24,924 bases of DNA from an uncultured bacterium (lineage in GTDB: Bacteria; Bacillota; Clostridia; Lachnospirales; Lachnospiraceae): the NCBI GenBank assembly GCA_905214955.1, contig CAJMON010000049.1, positions 1-24,924 of the forward strand. Reading direction: 5' to 3'. A program made the position numbers and the translations under genes. The notes under the pieces are model-generated. The model saw nothing but the letters and a program-made list of their open reading frames with translations, was not told the DNA's origin and ran no database searches. Shown here piece after piece: positions 6,539-14,522 of the stretch. Numbering within the stretch: the stretch's first letter is position 1; each line of letters opens with the position of its first letter.

Positions 6539-7486
6539 TTATTGCTTTGCTCTTTTCAGGCTCTCTAAAAGCTCCTGCACTTTTTTAAGACTTGGCGGTC
6601 TGGTGCCTTCTGTCGTCACTGCTCCAGCGGACACTGCCATGCCAAGCTGAAACGCTTCTTTTTTATCCAGCTTGTTCTCCCATGCGTAGGCAAGAGCCGC
6701 CGCAAAGGCATCTCCAGCACCTACGGTAGACTGAACCTCCACAGGAATGGCTTCTGCAGCGGCTGCAAATCCACGCTCCCTCATCAGAGCGCCTTCTTTT
6801 CCCATCGACACCACGATCCTCTTTACGCCTTTTTCAAACAGGTCTCGAACTGTTTTTCCTATGATCTGGCTTTCTTCCTCTTTGGTCATAGAAACACTCC
6901 TGGCGATTCCTGCGTATTCCAGCAGTTCTTCTTTGTTTGGCTTGACGATTTCCGGCCCTGCCTCACAGCCTGATCGGAACCGTTCTCCATCCGCATCCAG
7001 GAGCACTTTGGCGCCTTTTTTGTGGACTCTTCAAATGATTTCTCCGTAAAATCCATCCGGTACTCCCCTTGGCAGACTGCCAGCCAGAACAAACAAAACG
7101 TTTTCTCCTGCATAGTCTTCCAGCTTTTCAAGGAGTTTATTCCTATCTTCCTCTGAAACTTCCGGTCCTGGCTCATTAAATTCTGTCACACATCCGCCTA
7201 TCTCCTGCACCTTTGTGTTGGTTCTGGTCTCTCCTTTGATCCATAGAAAATCGGTCTGGATTCCCTGGATTTTTAACTGTTCTTCGATCTTTTTTCCGGC
7301 AGTGCCCGCTAAAAATCCGGTAGCAGTGCTGTCTGCGCCAAGAACTTTCAGCGTCTTGGAAACATTGATTCCTTTTCCTCCTGCATCAGACTCTGCTTTC
7401 TGGATTCTGTTTAATCCACCTCTGTGCAGGCTCTCAATACTTACCGTTCTATCCACAGCCGGGTTCATGGTCACCGTTACAATCAT
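6539..7486 (-). pseudogene. fruK: 1-phosphofructokinase interrupted by an in-frame TGA
   Basis: Reading straight through gives 315 codons, the length of a full PfkB-family 1-phosphofructokinase, which converts fructose 1-phosphate to fructose 1,6-bisphosphate. The family features are present: MIVTVTMNPAVDRT at the start, GGKGINVSKTLKVLG at 37-50, GSLPRGVP before the break, and the catalytic GAGDAFAAAL at codons 256-265. Codon 152 (7031-7033) is TGA, in the sequence FYGEII-stop-RVHKKGAKVLLDADG. The frame is the same on both sides, so this is a nonsense change and not a frameshift. The rest is undamaged, which suggests a very recent mutation, a sequencing error or readthrough. The ribosome site GGAGGA and a promoter are intact. 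No fruA or fruR is adjacent. Confidence 0.88.
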
Positions 7487-7528
7487 GTGGCTTCCTCCAA
7501 AATTTTTCTCGCTGTTTCTCTTTTATCT

Positions 7529-7556
7529 ATTTTAACACGCTGATTTTTCTCTGCAA
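7529..7556 (-). promoter_or_regulatory. Putative fruK promoter
   Basis: On the minus strand, TTGCAG (7551-7556), a 16-nt spacer and TAAAAT (7529-7534) precede the GGAGGA-equipped fruK start at 7486. It diverges from the acetyltransferase promoter in the same 157-bp gap. Confidence 0.5.
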
Positions 7557-7581
7557 GTCCCGATTTTCGAAAACTTTTTGT

Positions 7582-7610
7582 TTGACCGGATTTTCTATTG
7601 GTGCTACACT
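7582..7610 (+). promoter_or_regulatory. Promoter of the PAT-type acetyltransferase gene
   Basis: TTGACC (7582-7587), a 17-nt spacer and TACACT (7605-7610). Transcription would start near 7617, giving a short leader to the ATG at 7644. Confidence 0.6.
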
Positions 7611-7643
7611 GAAAAAAAATTTCTGTTTCACGGAGGTTTTGTT

Positions 7644-8246
7644 ATGGGTATTACAAATTCATCTTCTTTTTCGATCCGCATTGTGCGCCCAGAAGACGCA
7701 AAAGAACTGCTTAACATTTATGCTCCCTATGTCCGGGAAACCGCCATTACCTTTGAATATGAAGTGCCTTCCGTCCAGGAATTTACCAGACGGATTGAAC
7801 ATACCCTGGCCCGCTACCCTTATCTGGCAGCGGTAGATTCCTCCGGTGCCATCGCAGGATACGCCTATGCCAGCGTCTTTCATGAACGCCCCGCCTACGA
7901 CTGGGCAGTGGAAACCACCATTTACGTTTCCAAAGACCACCGGCACTTAGGCCTTGGCCGATTTCTCTACGATGCCCTGGAAACAGCCTTAAAAGCCCAG
8001 GGAATTTTAAACGCCAACGCCTGCATCGGCTATCCGGAAACTGAGGACGAATACCTGACCAAGAACAGCGCCCGTTTTCATGAACATCTTGGCTATCACC
8101 TGGTTGGCATGTTCCACAACTGCGGCTACAAGTTTGGCCGCTGGTATCCTATGATCTGGATGGAAAAGGAGCTGGGACCCCATCTGGCCGTCCAGCCCCC
8201 GATTCGTCTGTTTCCGGAAATCCGTAACATTCTTCCCTGGAAGTAA
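7644..8246 (+). CDS. GNAT N-acetyltransferase, phosphinothricin/MnaT type
   Basis: The product is 200 aa. The start at 7644 was chosen because GGAGG (7632-7636) precedes it by 7 nt; an in-frame ATG at 7578 lies upstream of the likely transcription start. The sequence follows the PAT/YncA family closely: IRIVRPEDAKELLNIYAPYV at 11-30, a Thr-Phe-Glu-Tyr substrate segment near 36-39, YDWAVETTIYV at 85-95, the acetyl-CoA loop RHLGLGR at 100-106, and FHEHLGYHLVGMFHNCGYKFGRWY at 145-168. Such enzymes acetylate amino acids such as methionine sulfone or sulfoximine, or phosphinothricin. The native substrate here is unknown. It has its own promoter and converges on the AEC permease gene with only 12 nt between stops. 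Confidence 0.9.
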   Translation: MGITNSSSFSIRIVRPEDAKELLNIYAPYVRETAITFEYEVPSVQEFTRRIEHTLARYPYLAAVDSSGAIAGYAYASVFHERPAYDWAVETTIYVSKDHRHLGLGRFLYDALETALKAQGILNANACIGYPETEDEYLTKNSARFHEHLGYHLVGMFHNCGYKFGRWYPMIWMEKELGPHLAVQPPIRLFPEIRNILPWK

Positions 8247-8258
8247 GTCTCAAAAAAT

Positions 8259-9203
8259 TTATACCATTCCCGCCGTTTTCAGCAGGAACAGCCATCCTGT
8301 CAGGGTAAACGCTGACAAAAGTGTGGTCAGCATCACCACTGCCGAAGTCAGATGCCCTTCATGCCCCATATTTTTTGCCATGATATAGCTGCTTACGGTG
8401 GTGGCGGACCCTGCCATGACTAACACAGCAATCAGCTTTTCCTGGCGAAATCCCATGGCAATGGCCGCTGGCAGGCAGATCATGGGCAGAAACATCAGCT
8501 TTAAAAATACTGCCAGAATGGCCGGTTTCCAGGTCTCTTTTACCTTTGAGCCGTCCACAGAAGCTCCCATGGCCATCAAGCCCAGAGGAGTAGCCAGCAC
8601 GCCCACATTATGTACGGTTTTCTGGAAAAATACCGGCTGGGGAATCTTTAGCAGCGCCCACAGGGTTCCCGCCGCAATTCCCAGAATAATGGGATTGGTG
8701 ACGATTCCTTTCAGAGTCTTTTTCATCAACTGTCCGTCTATGGCGTTCTGTCCCGGCCTTAAAAAGGAAAGCACCACCACTGCCATCACATTGTACAGCG
8801 GCACCGTTCCAATGATCATCAGGGAGGCCATATGAGCCTCCCCGTAAATATTCTGAATAAAAGCAATTCCCAAAATAGCGGCGCTGCTGCGGTAGCCTGC
8901 CTGGACAAATTCTCCCTGGATGGAACGGTCTTTTAAAAAAAAGGAAATTCCTGTAATCAGTGCAATTCCAAGGAAGGTCATCACAAAGCAGAACAACACG
9001 TACCGTCCATCCCAGGCAGACAGAATATCCACCTGGGAAAGATCCTCAAAGAGCAAAACTGGAAGCGCTGCGGTAAACACAAACTTGTTGACCTTTTTGG
9101 TAAAATCTCCGGTCATCAGCCCCCATTTGCGAAACAGCATTCCAAGAGCCATGGTAAAAAACAGCGGCAGTGTGGCATTCAGTGAAAAAATCAGATTTTC
9201 CAT
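8259..9203 (-). CDS. AEC-family (auxin efflux carrier-like) permease
   Basis: The product is 314 aa with about ten hydrophobic segments in two halves, as in bacterial AEC transporters (malate or other organic acid permeases such as MleP/MdcF types). The opening LNATLPLFFTMALGMLFRKWG and the second-half GLMAMGASVDGSKV and AGSATTVSSYIMAKNMG are family-typical. The substrate cannot be told from sequence. The ATG overlaps the 3' end of tex by 13 nt and uses an AGGAG inside tex, so the two are co-transcribed and probably coupled. No terminator is visible between its stop and the convergent acetyltransferase gene. Confidence 0.88.
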   Translation of the reverse strand: MENLIFSLNATLPLFFTMALGMLFRKWGLMTGDFTKKVNKFVFTAALPVLLFEDLSQVDILSAWDGRYVLFCFVMTFLGIALITGISFFLKDRSIQGEFVQAGYRSSAAILGIAFIQNIYGEAHMASLMIIGTVPLYNVMAVVVLSFLRPGQNAIDGQLMKKTLKGIVTNPIILGIAAGTLWALLKIPQPVFFQKTVHNVGVLATPLGLMAMGASVDGSKVKETWKPAILAVFLKLMFLPMICLPAAIAMGFRQEKLIAVLVMAGSATTVSSYIMAKNMGHEGHLTSAVVMLTTLLSAFTLTGWLFLLKTAGMV

Positions 9204-11602
9204 TTATTCATCAGCTCCTGCAGGGTATAACCATCTCTTGGCTCCGATTTCTTTCTGTTCTGATTGTTCGGATTGTTCGGATTGTTCTGACCGTTCTGTC
9301 TGCCGTGATTCTGAGCGTTTTTCCGATCGTTTCCGGAATGGTTTTTCTGTTTCTTATCCTGTCCCGGTTTCCCATTTCCATTCTGTTTTCCAGTATTTTT
9401 CTGAACTTGTGCCTTCTCTGTCTTTCCGGCTCCCGGCTTCTTGTTCTCGTTTCCAAGACGCATGGACAGGGAAATTCTTTTTTTCTCCTGATCCACTTCC
9501 AGCACCTTGACTTCCACAATATCTCCTACGCTGACGGCTTCCAGGGGATGTTTGATAAACCGTGTATCGCTCATTTCAGAAACATGAACCAGTCCGTCCT
9601 GATGCACGCCAATATCCACAAAGGCACCAAAATCAATGACGTTGCGCACGGTTCCCTTTAAGATCATTCCCGGCTTTAAGTCTTTCATATCCAGCACATC
9701 GCTGCGAAGCACCGGCTTTGGCATCTCATCTCTAGGATCCCGTCCCGGCTTTTCCAGTTCCTTCACAATATCCCGAAGAGTAATTTCTCCAATGTCCAGT
9801 TCCTCTGCCATCTTCGGATAATCGGTAATTTTCTTTGACAGGCCGGAAAGCTTGGCTCCGGTAATATCTGCCACATCATATCCTAATTTTTCCAGTAATT
9901 TCCTGGCTGCCTCATAGCTCTCTGGATGCACGCTGGTGGCATCTAAGGGGTTCTTTCCTCCCTGGATCCGCAGGAAACCTGCGCACTGCTCAAAGGCTTT
10001 TGGTCCTAATTTTGCCACTTTCAGAAGCTGTTTCCGGTCTGCAAACCGGCCGTTTTCTTCCCGGTAGGACACAATATTTTTTGCAATGGTCTTGCTCACA
10101 CCAGAAACATATTCCAGAAGAGCTGCAGAAGCAGTGTTTAAATCCACGCCTACTTTGTTTACACTGTCTTCCACTACGCCGCCTAAAGCTTCCCCCAGTT
10201 TTTTCTGGTTCATGTCATGCTGGTACTGGCCCACACCGATGGATTTGGGATCAATTTTCACCAATTCTGCCAGGGGATCCTGGATTCGTCTTGCAATGGA
10301 AGCGGCACTTCTCTGTCCTACATCAAAATTGGGGAACTCTTCCGTAGCCAGTTTGCTGGCGGAATATACGGAAGCTCCTGCCTCGTTGACAATCACATAC
10401 TGTACCGGATCATCAATCTCTTTGAACAGCTCTACAATGATCTGCTCGGACTCTCTGGAGGCAGTTCCATTTCCCACAGAAAACAGAGAAACATGGTATT
10501 TTTTGATCAGCTCTTTTAATTTTTCTTTGGCCGCCTTGATCTTCGCCTCATTGGTGGGGGCTGTAGGGTAAATCACAGCGGTATCCAGCACCTTTCCTGT
10601 GGGATCTACCACTGCCAGTTTACAGCCGGTACGAAATGCCGGGTCCCAGCCAAGAACCACTTTTCCAGCGATTGGCGGCTGCATGAGAAGCTGCTCCAAG
10701 TTCTTTCCAAAAACGGCAATGGCGCCGTCCTCTGCCTTTTCCGTAAGGTCGTTTCGGATTTCACGTTCAATGGCCGGTGCAATGAGACGGCTGTAGCTGT
10801 CTGCAATGACTTCTTTTAAAACCGGTGTTGTGATGGGGTTTTCTTCAGTAATCACCTGATGCTCTAAATAGGAAAGGATCTTTTCCTCCGGAGCTGCCAC
10901 CCGGACGGTCAGGAATTTTTCTTTTTCTCCCCGGTTTAATGCAAGAACCCGATGGCCTGCGATCTTGCTTAATGCTTCTTCGTATTCATAATAATTTTCG
11001 TAAACCGACTGGGCATTCTCATCCTTTGCCGCAGAGACGATCTTTCCTTCTTTCATGGTCATCTCACGGATACGGATGCGGTATCCTGCTTCATCGGAAA
11101 TCCGCTCTGCCAGAATATCTTTTGCCCCTGCAATGGCAGCTTCTTTTGCAGCCACTTCTTTTTCCGGATCCACAAATGCGGCAGCGGCCTCGTCTAAAGA
11201 GCCGGTTAGTTTCTGTTCCCAGATCATCTCTGCAAACGGCTCTAAGCCGCGCTCTTTTGCAATGGCTGCACGGGTACGGCGTTTCGGCCGGTACGGGCGG
11301 TAAAGGTCGTCCACCACCACCAGAGTCTCTGCTGCCAGAATCTGGGCCCGCAGTTCTTCTGTCATTTTTCCCTGCTCTTCGATGGAAGAAATCACGGAAT
11401 TTTTCTTTTCTTCCAGATTTCGCAGATAGGTCAGACGCTCGTACAGCTTTCGCAGCACCTCATCGTTTAAAGAACCTGTGGCTTCTTTCCGGTAACGGGA
11501 AATAAAAGGAATGGTGTTTCCCTCATCTATCAGTTTCACAGCAGCTTCAATCTGCCACAGCTGTACAGCCAGCTCCTGCGCCAGTGTTTTATTAATATCC
11601 AT
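9191..11602 (-). CDS. tex: Tex-family RNA-binding transcription accessory protein
   Basis: The product is 803 aa. The start at 11602 was chosen because AAGGAG precedes it; a longer frame to 11752 lies upstream of the promoter. The order of domains is that of Tex: an N-terminal helical region (IPFISRYRKEATG, 31-43), an RNase H-like YqgF domain (VLGWDPAFRTGCKLAVVDPTG), helix-hairpin-helix segments (VGVDLNTASAALLEYVSG) and an S1 RNA-binding domain at about 645-717. Tex binds RNA and associates with transcription complexes; its exact role varies. The last 86 residues are an unusual low-complexity Lys/Asn/Gln/Gly tail with NNPNNPNNQN encoded by a 9-bp tandem repeat, ending in a folded-looking YTLQELMNKWKI. 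It leads an operon with the AEC permease. Confidence 0.94.
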   Translation of the reverse strand: MDINKTLAQELAVQLWQIEAAVKLIDEGNTIPFISRYRKEATGSLNDEVLRKLYERLTYLRNLEEKKNSVISSIEEQGKMTEELRAQILAAETLVVVDDLYRPYRPKRRTRAAIAKERGLEPFAEMIWEQKLTGSLDEAAAAFVDPEKEVAAKEAAIAGAKDILAERISDEAGYRIRIREMTMKEGKIVSAAKDENAQSVYENYYEYEEALSKIAGHRVLALNRGEKEKFLTVRVAAPEEKILSYLEHQVITEENPITTPVLKEVIADSYSRLIAPAIEREIRNDLTEKAEDGAIAVFGKNLEQLLMQPPIAGKVVLGWDPAFRTGCKLAVVDPTGKVLDTAVIYPTAPTNEAKIKAAKEKLKELIKKYHVSLFSVGNGTASRESEQIIVELFKEIDDPVQYVIVNEAGASVYSASKLATEEFPNFDVGQRSAASIARRIQDPLAELVKIDPKSIGVGQYQHDMNQKKLGEALGGVVEDSVNKVGVDLNTASAALLEYVSGVSKTIAKNIVSYREENGRFADRKQLLKVAKLGPKAFEQCAGFLRIQGGKNPLDATSVHPESYEAARKLLEKLGYDVADITGAKLSGLSKKITDYPKMAEELDIGEITLRDIVKELEKPGRDPRDEMPKPVLRSDVLDMKDLKPGMILKGTVRNVIDFGAFVDIGVHQDGLVHVSEMSDTRFIKHPLEAVSVGDIVEVKVLEVDQEKKRISLSMRLGNENKKPGAGKTEKAQVQKNTGKQNGNGKPGQDKKQKNHSGNDRKNAQNHGRQNGQNNPNNPNNQNRKKSEPRDGYTLQELMNKWKI
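9262..9288. repeat. 9-bp tandem repeat inside the tex tail, three copies
   Basis: Two exact copies of GATTGTTCG (9262-9270, 9271-9279) and a third ending in T (9280-9288). In the tex reading frame it gives Asn-Asn-Pro type units. Gain or loss of a unit keeps the frame, so length variation between strains would be tolerated. Confidence 0.85.
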
Positions 11603-11667
11603 GTAATTAAACTCCTTTTCCTGAAAAACAATCCTGTGCACTCTTTTCGAACACAGGTCTGTTTTAC

Positions 11668-11696
11668 ATTCTATCACAAAAAAAGCCTTCGAACAA
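11668..11696 (-). promoter_or_regulatory. tex promoter
   Basis: On the minus strand, TTGTTC (11691-11696), a 17-nt spacer and TAGAAT (11668-11673). Transcription would start near 11661, about 59 nt before the tex ATG. An 8-bp sequence TTCGAACA (plus-strand reading) occurs at 11688-11695, over the -35, and again at 11646-11653. Confidence 0.6.
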
Positions 11697-11720
11697 CCAT
11701 AAGCGTTTAGAGGATTGGAC

Positions 11721-11749
11721 TTGTGTTTCGCACCCCTTCGTGATATCAT
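11721..11749 (+). promoter_or_regulatory. Possible promoter of the DUF4190-DUF975 genes
   Basis: TTGTGT (11721-11726), a 17-nt spacer and TATCAT (11744-11749). A transcript starting near 11755 would carry nearly all of structured repeat copy 2 in its leader of about 195 nt. The match to consensus is only fair. Confidence 0.4.
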
Positions 11750-11750
11750 C

Positions 11751-11913
11751 ATAGATACCAGGGTCCCAATATGAGCATAAAAGTGAAGCGCCAGCTTCGC
11801 GATATGCGAATAGTGGGCAGGGTGCTGTGTGCCAGCGGCACACGTTTAGCACCGACCGTAGTGGCAACGGAGATGCGAAAGTGCGCAGCACGGAACAATC
11901 CGTAAGTATCTAT
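11751..11913 (+). repeat. Structured dispersed repeat, copy 2 (full form), candidate leader RNA
   Basis: The outer ends ATAGATAC (11751-11758) and GTATCTAT (11906-11913) are perfect inverted repeats. Inside, hairpin A (11765-11817) has paired segments 11765-11768/11814-11817, 11770-11772/11810-11812, 11775-11779/11803-11807 and 11783-11789/11794-11800. A tandem G-A mismatch lies at 11773-11774/11808-11809. Hairpin B has 13 Watson-Crick pairs (11821-11833 with 11837-11843 and 11848-11853, broken by a GTTT bulge). Short hairpins follow at 11856-11870 and 11874-11887, and ACGGA/TCCGT at 11890-11903. It ends 36 nt before the DUF4190 start codon, on the same strand. It may be a cis-acting RNA, a stand-alone small RNA or a MITE-like element. 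No coding potential is convincing. Confidence 0.7.
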
Positions 11914-11949
11914 AACATCTATAAAGAAACCAAAGAAAGGAACCTGTTT

Positions 11950-12489
11950 ATGAACTACGACAGCCAGAACGGCTGGTCAGACGGACCGGAAAACCACACT
12001 CCGAAGCGCCCCAATTCTCTTGCGACAGCTTCTCTGGTGCTTGGTATCATCAGTCTGTTTGCCTGCTTCTTTTTATACCTTGCCATCCCCTTTGCGGTTC
12101 TTGGCATTTTATTCGCCTTACTCTCCAGGAAAAACCGGGAACCCATGCACGGCAGAGCTAAATTTGGCCTTGGGCTTTCCATTGCAGGCCTTGTGGTGAG
12201 TATCATCCTCACTGTCTTTGTGGTGGTGACCCTGCTGCCCTATGCCCGTTCCGGCCAGCTGCAGCAGTACATTCAGAATTATCTGGAATCCTACTATGAC
12301 ACGGATTCCGGAACCGGCAGCGGAAGCGGTTCTTTAGACGACTGGCTGAACCCCTCCACTCCCCAGGAAAATGGAAACAGCGGCGGAAATGACATCTGGA
12401 CGCCTTATGAGAATGGGGACAACGGCGGCGGCAGCTGGACACCCTACGAAAATGGAAGTGGAAATACTTCAGGGGACGGAATGCTTTAG
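11950..12489 (+). CDS. DUF4190-type small membrane protein
   Basis: The product is 179 aa. The start at 11950 was chosen from AGAAAGG 9-15 nt upstream; frames extending to 11827 run through the structured repeat. The first 22 residues are polar, then SLATASLVLGIISLF (23-37), the typical DUF4190 beginning, opens a membrane hairpin at about 26-58, with a further segment at 75-97. The C-terminal half is Gly/Ser/Asn-rich and disordered, with the unit WTPYENG twice (150-156, 163-169). The function of the domain is unknown. It is followed after 18 nt by a DUF975 membrane protein on the same strand, presumably one transcript. Confidence 0.82.
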   Translation: MNYDSQNGWSDGPENHTPKRPNSLATASLVLGIISLFACFFLYLAIPFAVLGILFALLSRKNREPMHGRAKFGLGLSIAGLVVSIILTVFVVVTLLPYARSGQLQQYIQNYLESYYDTDSGTGSGSGSLDDWLNPSTPQENGNSGGNDIWTPYENGDNGGGSWTPYENGSGNTSGDGML

Positions 12490-12507
12490 AAAGGATACGA
12501 CCGACTT

Positions 12508-13230
12508 ATGAATACCAATGTTTCCAGACGTCTTTCGTCTGAACTGAAAGGACTTGCCAGAGAAACCCTTCTTGGACATTACAGTACCGTCATCGGTACA
12601 TTTTTCCTCATCCAGGCATCCCTGTCTCTGATTTCTTTTACCTACGCCAATTTCTTTGCTCTTTCCGGCAGAGGCAGCCTTCTCTACAACATCGGCATGT
12701 TGATCATTACGCTGCTGGCGTTTTTAGGTGAAGCTGGATTTTCCAGTCTTCTGCTGAATCTTGCCCGTGGAAATCAGATCCGGATTGGCGATGTATTTCT
12801 TCCCTTTACCAGATGCAGTGACAAGATTCTCATTACCTCTCTGGTGAAAATTCTGCTTGTGGTCTTCTGCTTCATTCCAGGCCTTGCAGCGCTGCTTGCC
12901 TCAGCGGTTTACTTCCACATTCTGTGGCTGAGACTGCTGGCAGCAGGTCTTCTGATTCTGGGCGACATTTTCTCAGTGTATCTTCTTCTGCTGTTTTCCA
13001 TGACCGTGTATTTGTGCCTGGACGAAAGCTCCCTCTCCGCAGTGGAACTGCTCCATGCCAGCCGGGAGCTGATGAAAGGTAACTGTTTCCGGTTGTTTTA
13101 TCTCTGTGCCAGCTTCTTTGGAGTGGTGCTTCTTGGGGTCTTTTCCCTGGGCATCGGCCTGCTGTGGATTGTCCCCTACATGGAAATGACCATCATCACA
13201 TTCTACCGGGAACTGCGAAACGAACTGTGA
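12508..13230 (+). CDS. DUF975-family integral membrane protein
   Basis: The product is 240 aa with about five or six hydrophobic segments. The features I associate with DUF975 are ARETLLGHY near residue 18, GEAGFSSLLLNLARG near 70, and the C-terminal LLHASRELMKGNCFRLFYLCASF ending in IVPYMEMTIITFYREL. The function is unknown; the family is common in Clostridia and Lactobacillales. AAAGGA lies upstream of the ATG, 18 nt after the DUF4190 gene. The unit ends at a bidirectional terminator shared with lysC. Confidence 0.82.
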   Translation: MNTNVSRRLSSELKGLARETLLGHYSTVIGTFFLIQASLSLISFTYANFFALSGRGSLLYNIGMLIITLLAFLGEAGFSSLLLNLARGNQIRIGDVFLPFTRCSDKILITSLVKILLVVFCFIPGLAALLASAVYFHILWLRLLAAGLLILGDIFSVYLLLLFSMTVYLCLDESSLSAVELLHASRELMKGNCFRLFYLCASFFGVVLLGVFSLGIGLLWIVPYMEMTIITFYRELRNEL

Positions 13231-13248
13231 CACGTCTGTTTTACTCAT

Positions 13249-13300
13249 AAAAAATACAGGTAATGAAACGGCTTCTGCTCTTTCACTGCCTGTATTTTTT
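13249..13300. terminator. Bidirectional terminator between DUF975 and lysC
   Basis: AAAAAATACAGG (13249-13260) pairs perfectly with CCTGTATTTTTT (13289-13300), and TGAAA (13264-13268) with TTTCA (13281-13285) continues the stem across a small internal loop. The A/T runs at both ends suit both the plus-strand DUF975 transcript and the minus-strand hom-lysC transcript. Confidence 0.88.
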
Positions 13301-13310
13301 ATGCTTCTTT

Positions 13311-14522
13311 TTATGCTTCCGCAAGTCCGAAGGCTTCATGGACTGCATTCATAGCACGCTCTCCGTCTTTTTCATTGACCAGCACGGTAATGCGGATTTC
13401 AGAAGTGGAGATCATGTTGATATTGATATTTTCATTATATAATGCTTCAAACATGGTTGCCGCCACTCCTGGATTGGACATCATACCAGCTCCGACGATA
13501 GAAACCTTTGCCACATCTTTTTTACAGGTCACTTCGTGGAAAGTAATGCGGCTCTTGTTTGCCTTCAAAATTTCAATCGTCTCATCTGCCTCATCTTCAT
13601 TCACCGTAAAAGAAATATCTTTTGTATTTTCCCGGCCGATGGACTGGAGAATAATATCTACGTTGATGTTGTTTTTTGCCAGAGTATTGAACAGCTTAAA
13701 GGCAATTCCCGGCTCGTCTTTCAGTCCCATGACTGAAATCCGGGATGCATTTTTATCCAGGGCTACGCCTGTGATCAGCATTCTCTCCACGCCAACTTCC
13801 TCCTTCACACTGGTTCCTTCTGATTCATTCAGGCTGGAACGTACCACCAAGGTTACGCCGTATTTTTTTGCCATTTCCACGGAACGGTTATGCAGAACTC
13901 CTGCTCCGCTGGCAGCCAGATCCAGCATCTCATCGTATGTGATCTCCGAAAGCTTTCTGGCATTTTTTACAATTCTGGGATCAGCAGTATACACGCCGTC
14001 CACATCTGTATAAATCTCACAGGCATCTGCATGAAGTGCGGCTGCCAGCGCAACTGCTGTTGTATCAGAACCGCCCCGTCCCAGAGTGGTGTAATCTCCA
14101 AACTTGTTGATTCCCTGGAACCCTGTCACCACAACGATCTTCCGTTCATGAAGCTCATGGCGGATACGCTCGGTATCAATCTTTTTCAGTCTGGCATTTC
14201 CATAGTTGGACGTGGTACGCATAGCCACCTGAAAGGCATTTAAGGACACTGCCGGAATGTCCATAGCATGAAGTGCCATGCTCATCAGTGCTACGGAAGT
14301 CTGCTCCCCTGTTGTAAGAAGCATATCCAGCTCTCTTTTGGATGCTTTGGGGTTGATCTCCCTGGCCTTTTCCAAAAGAACATCGGTGGTTTTTCCCATT
14401 GCGGAAAGAACCACTACCACATCGTTTCCTTTTTTGTATTCTTCTGCACATCTGCGGGCAACATTGCGGATACGTTCACTGTCCCCCACAGAGGTTCCGC
14501 CAAATTTTTTTACGATCAGCAT
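13311..14522 (-). CDS. lysC: Aspartate kinase, monofunctional
   Basis: The product is 403 aa and phosphorylates aspartate, the first step toward lysine, threonine and methionine. The kinase motif KFGGTSVG is at 6-13, with LTTGEQ, TLGRGGSDTTA and YTDVDGVYTADPRI following in the expected order. The C-terminal part holds two ACT domains (ISVMGLKDEPGIAFKLFNTLA and VSIVGAGMMSNPGVAATMFEAL), so feedback inhibition by an end product is expected. The ATG overlaps the hom stop by 7 nt and uses the GGAGG inside the hom end, which indicates coupling. Being in an operon with hom suggests the threonine/methionine branch; the symbol lysC is the generic choice. Confidence 0.95.
   Translation of the reverse strand: MLIVKKFGGTSVGDSERIRNVARRCAEEYKKGNDVVVVLSAMGKTTDVLLEKAREINPKASKRELDMLLTTGEQTSVALMSMALHAMDIPAVSLNAFQVAMRTTSNYGNARLKKIDTERIRHELHERKIVVVTGFQGINKFGDYTTLGRGGSDTTAVALAAALHADACEIYTDVDGVYTADPRIVKNARKLSEITYDEMLDLAASGAGVLHNRSVEMAKKYGVTLVVRSSLNESEGTSVKEEVGVERMLITGVALDKNASRISVMGLKDEPGIAFKLFNTLAKNNINVDIILQSIGRENTKDISFTVNEDEADETIEILKANKSRITFHEVTCKKDVAKVSIVGAGMMSNPGVAATMFEALYNENININMISTSEIRITVLVNEKDGERAMNAVHEAFGLAEA

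Noticed and set aside
6886..7176. A frameshift as the cause of the fruK break
   Set aside because: The two halves are in the same frame (7486 and 7006 differ by a multiple of three) and family sequence continues directly across the TGA.
9170..9661. Plus-strand hydrophobic reading frame opposite the tex tail and AEC start
   Set aside because: It is the mirror of real minus-strand coding sequence, with the 9-bp repeat giving an artificial Ile/Val/Arg pattern.
11641..11665. LexA (SOS) box suggested by CGAAC near the tex leader
   Set aside because: Only one half matches the Firmicute CGAAC-N4-GTTCG pattern; the second half (GTCTG) does not.
11711..11760. A possible decayed third block (aggattg and gtttcgcacc) just before copy 2
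   Set aside because: Two short matches to copy 1 with altered spacing are not enough to call another copy; the stretch also overlaps the putative promoter.
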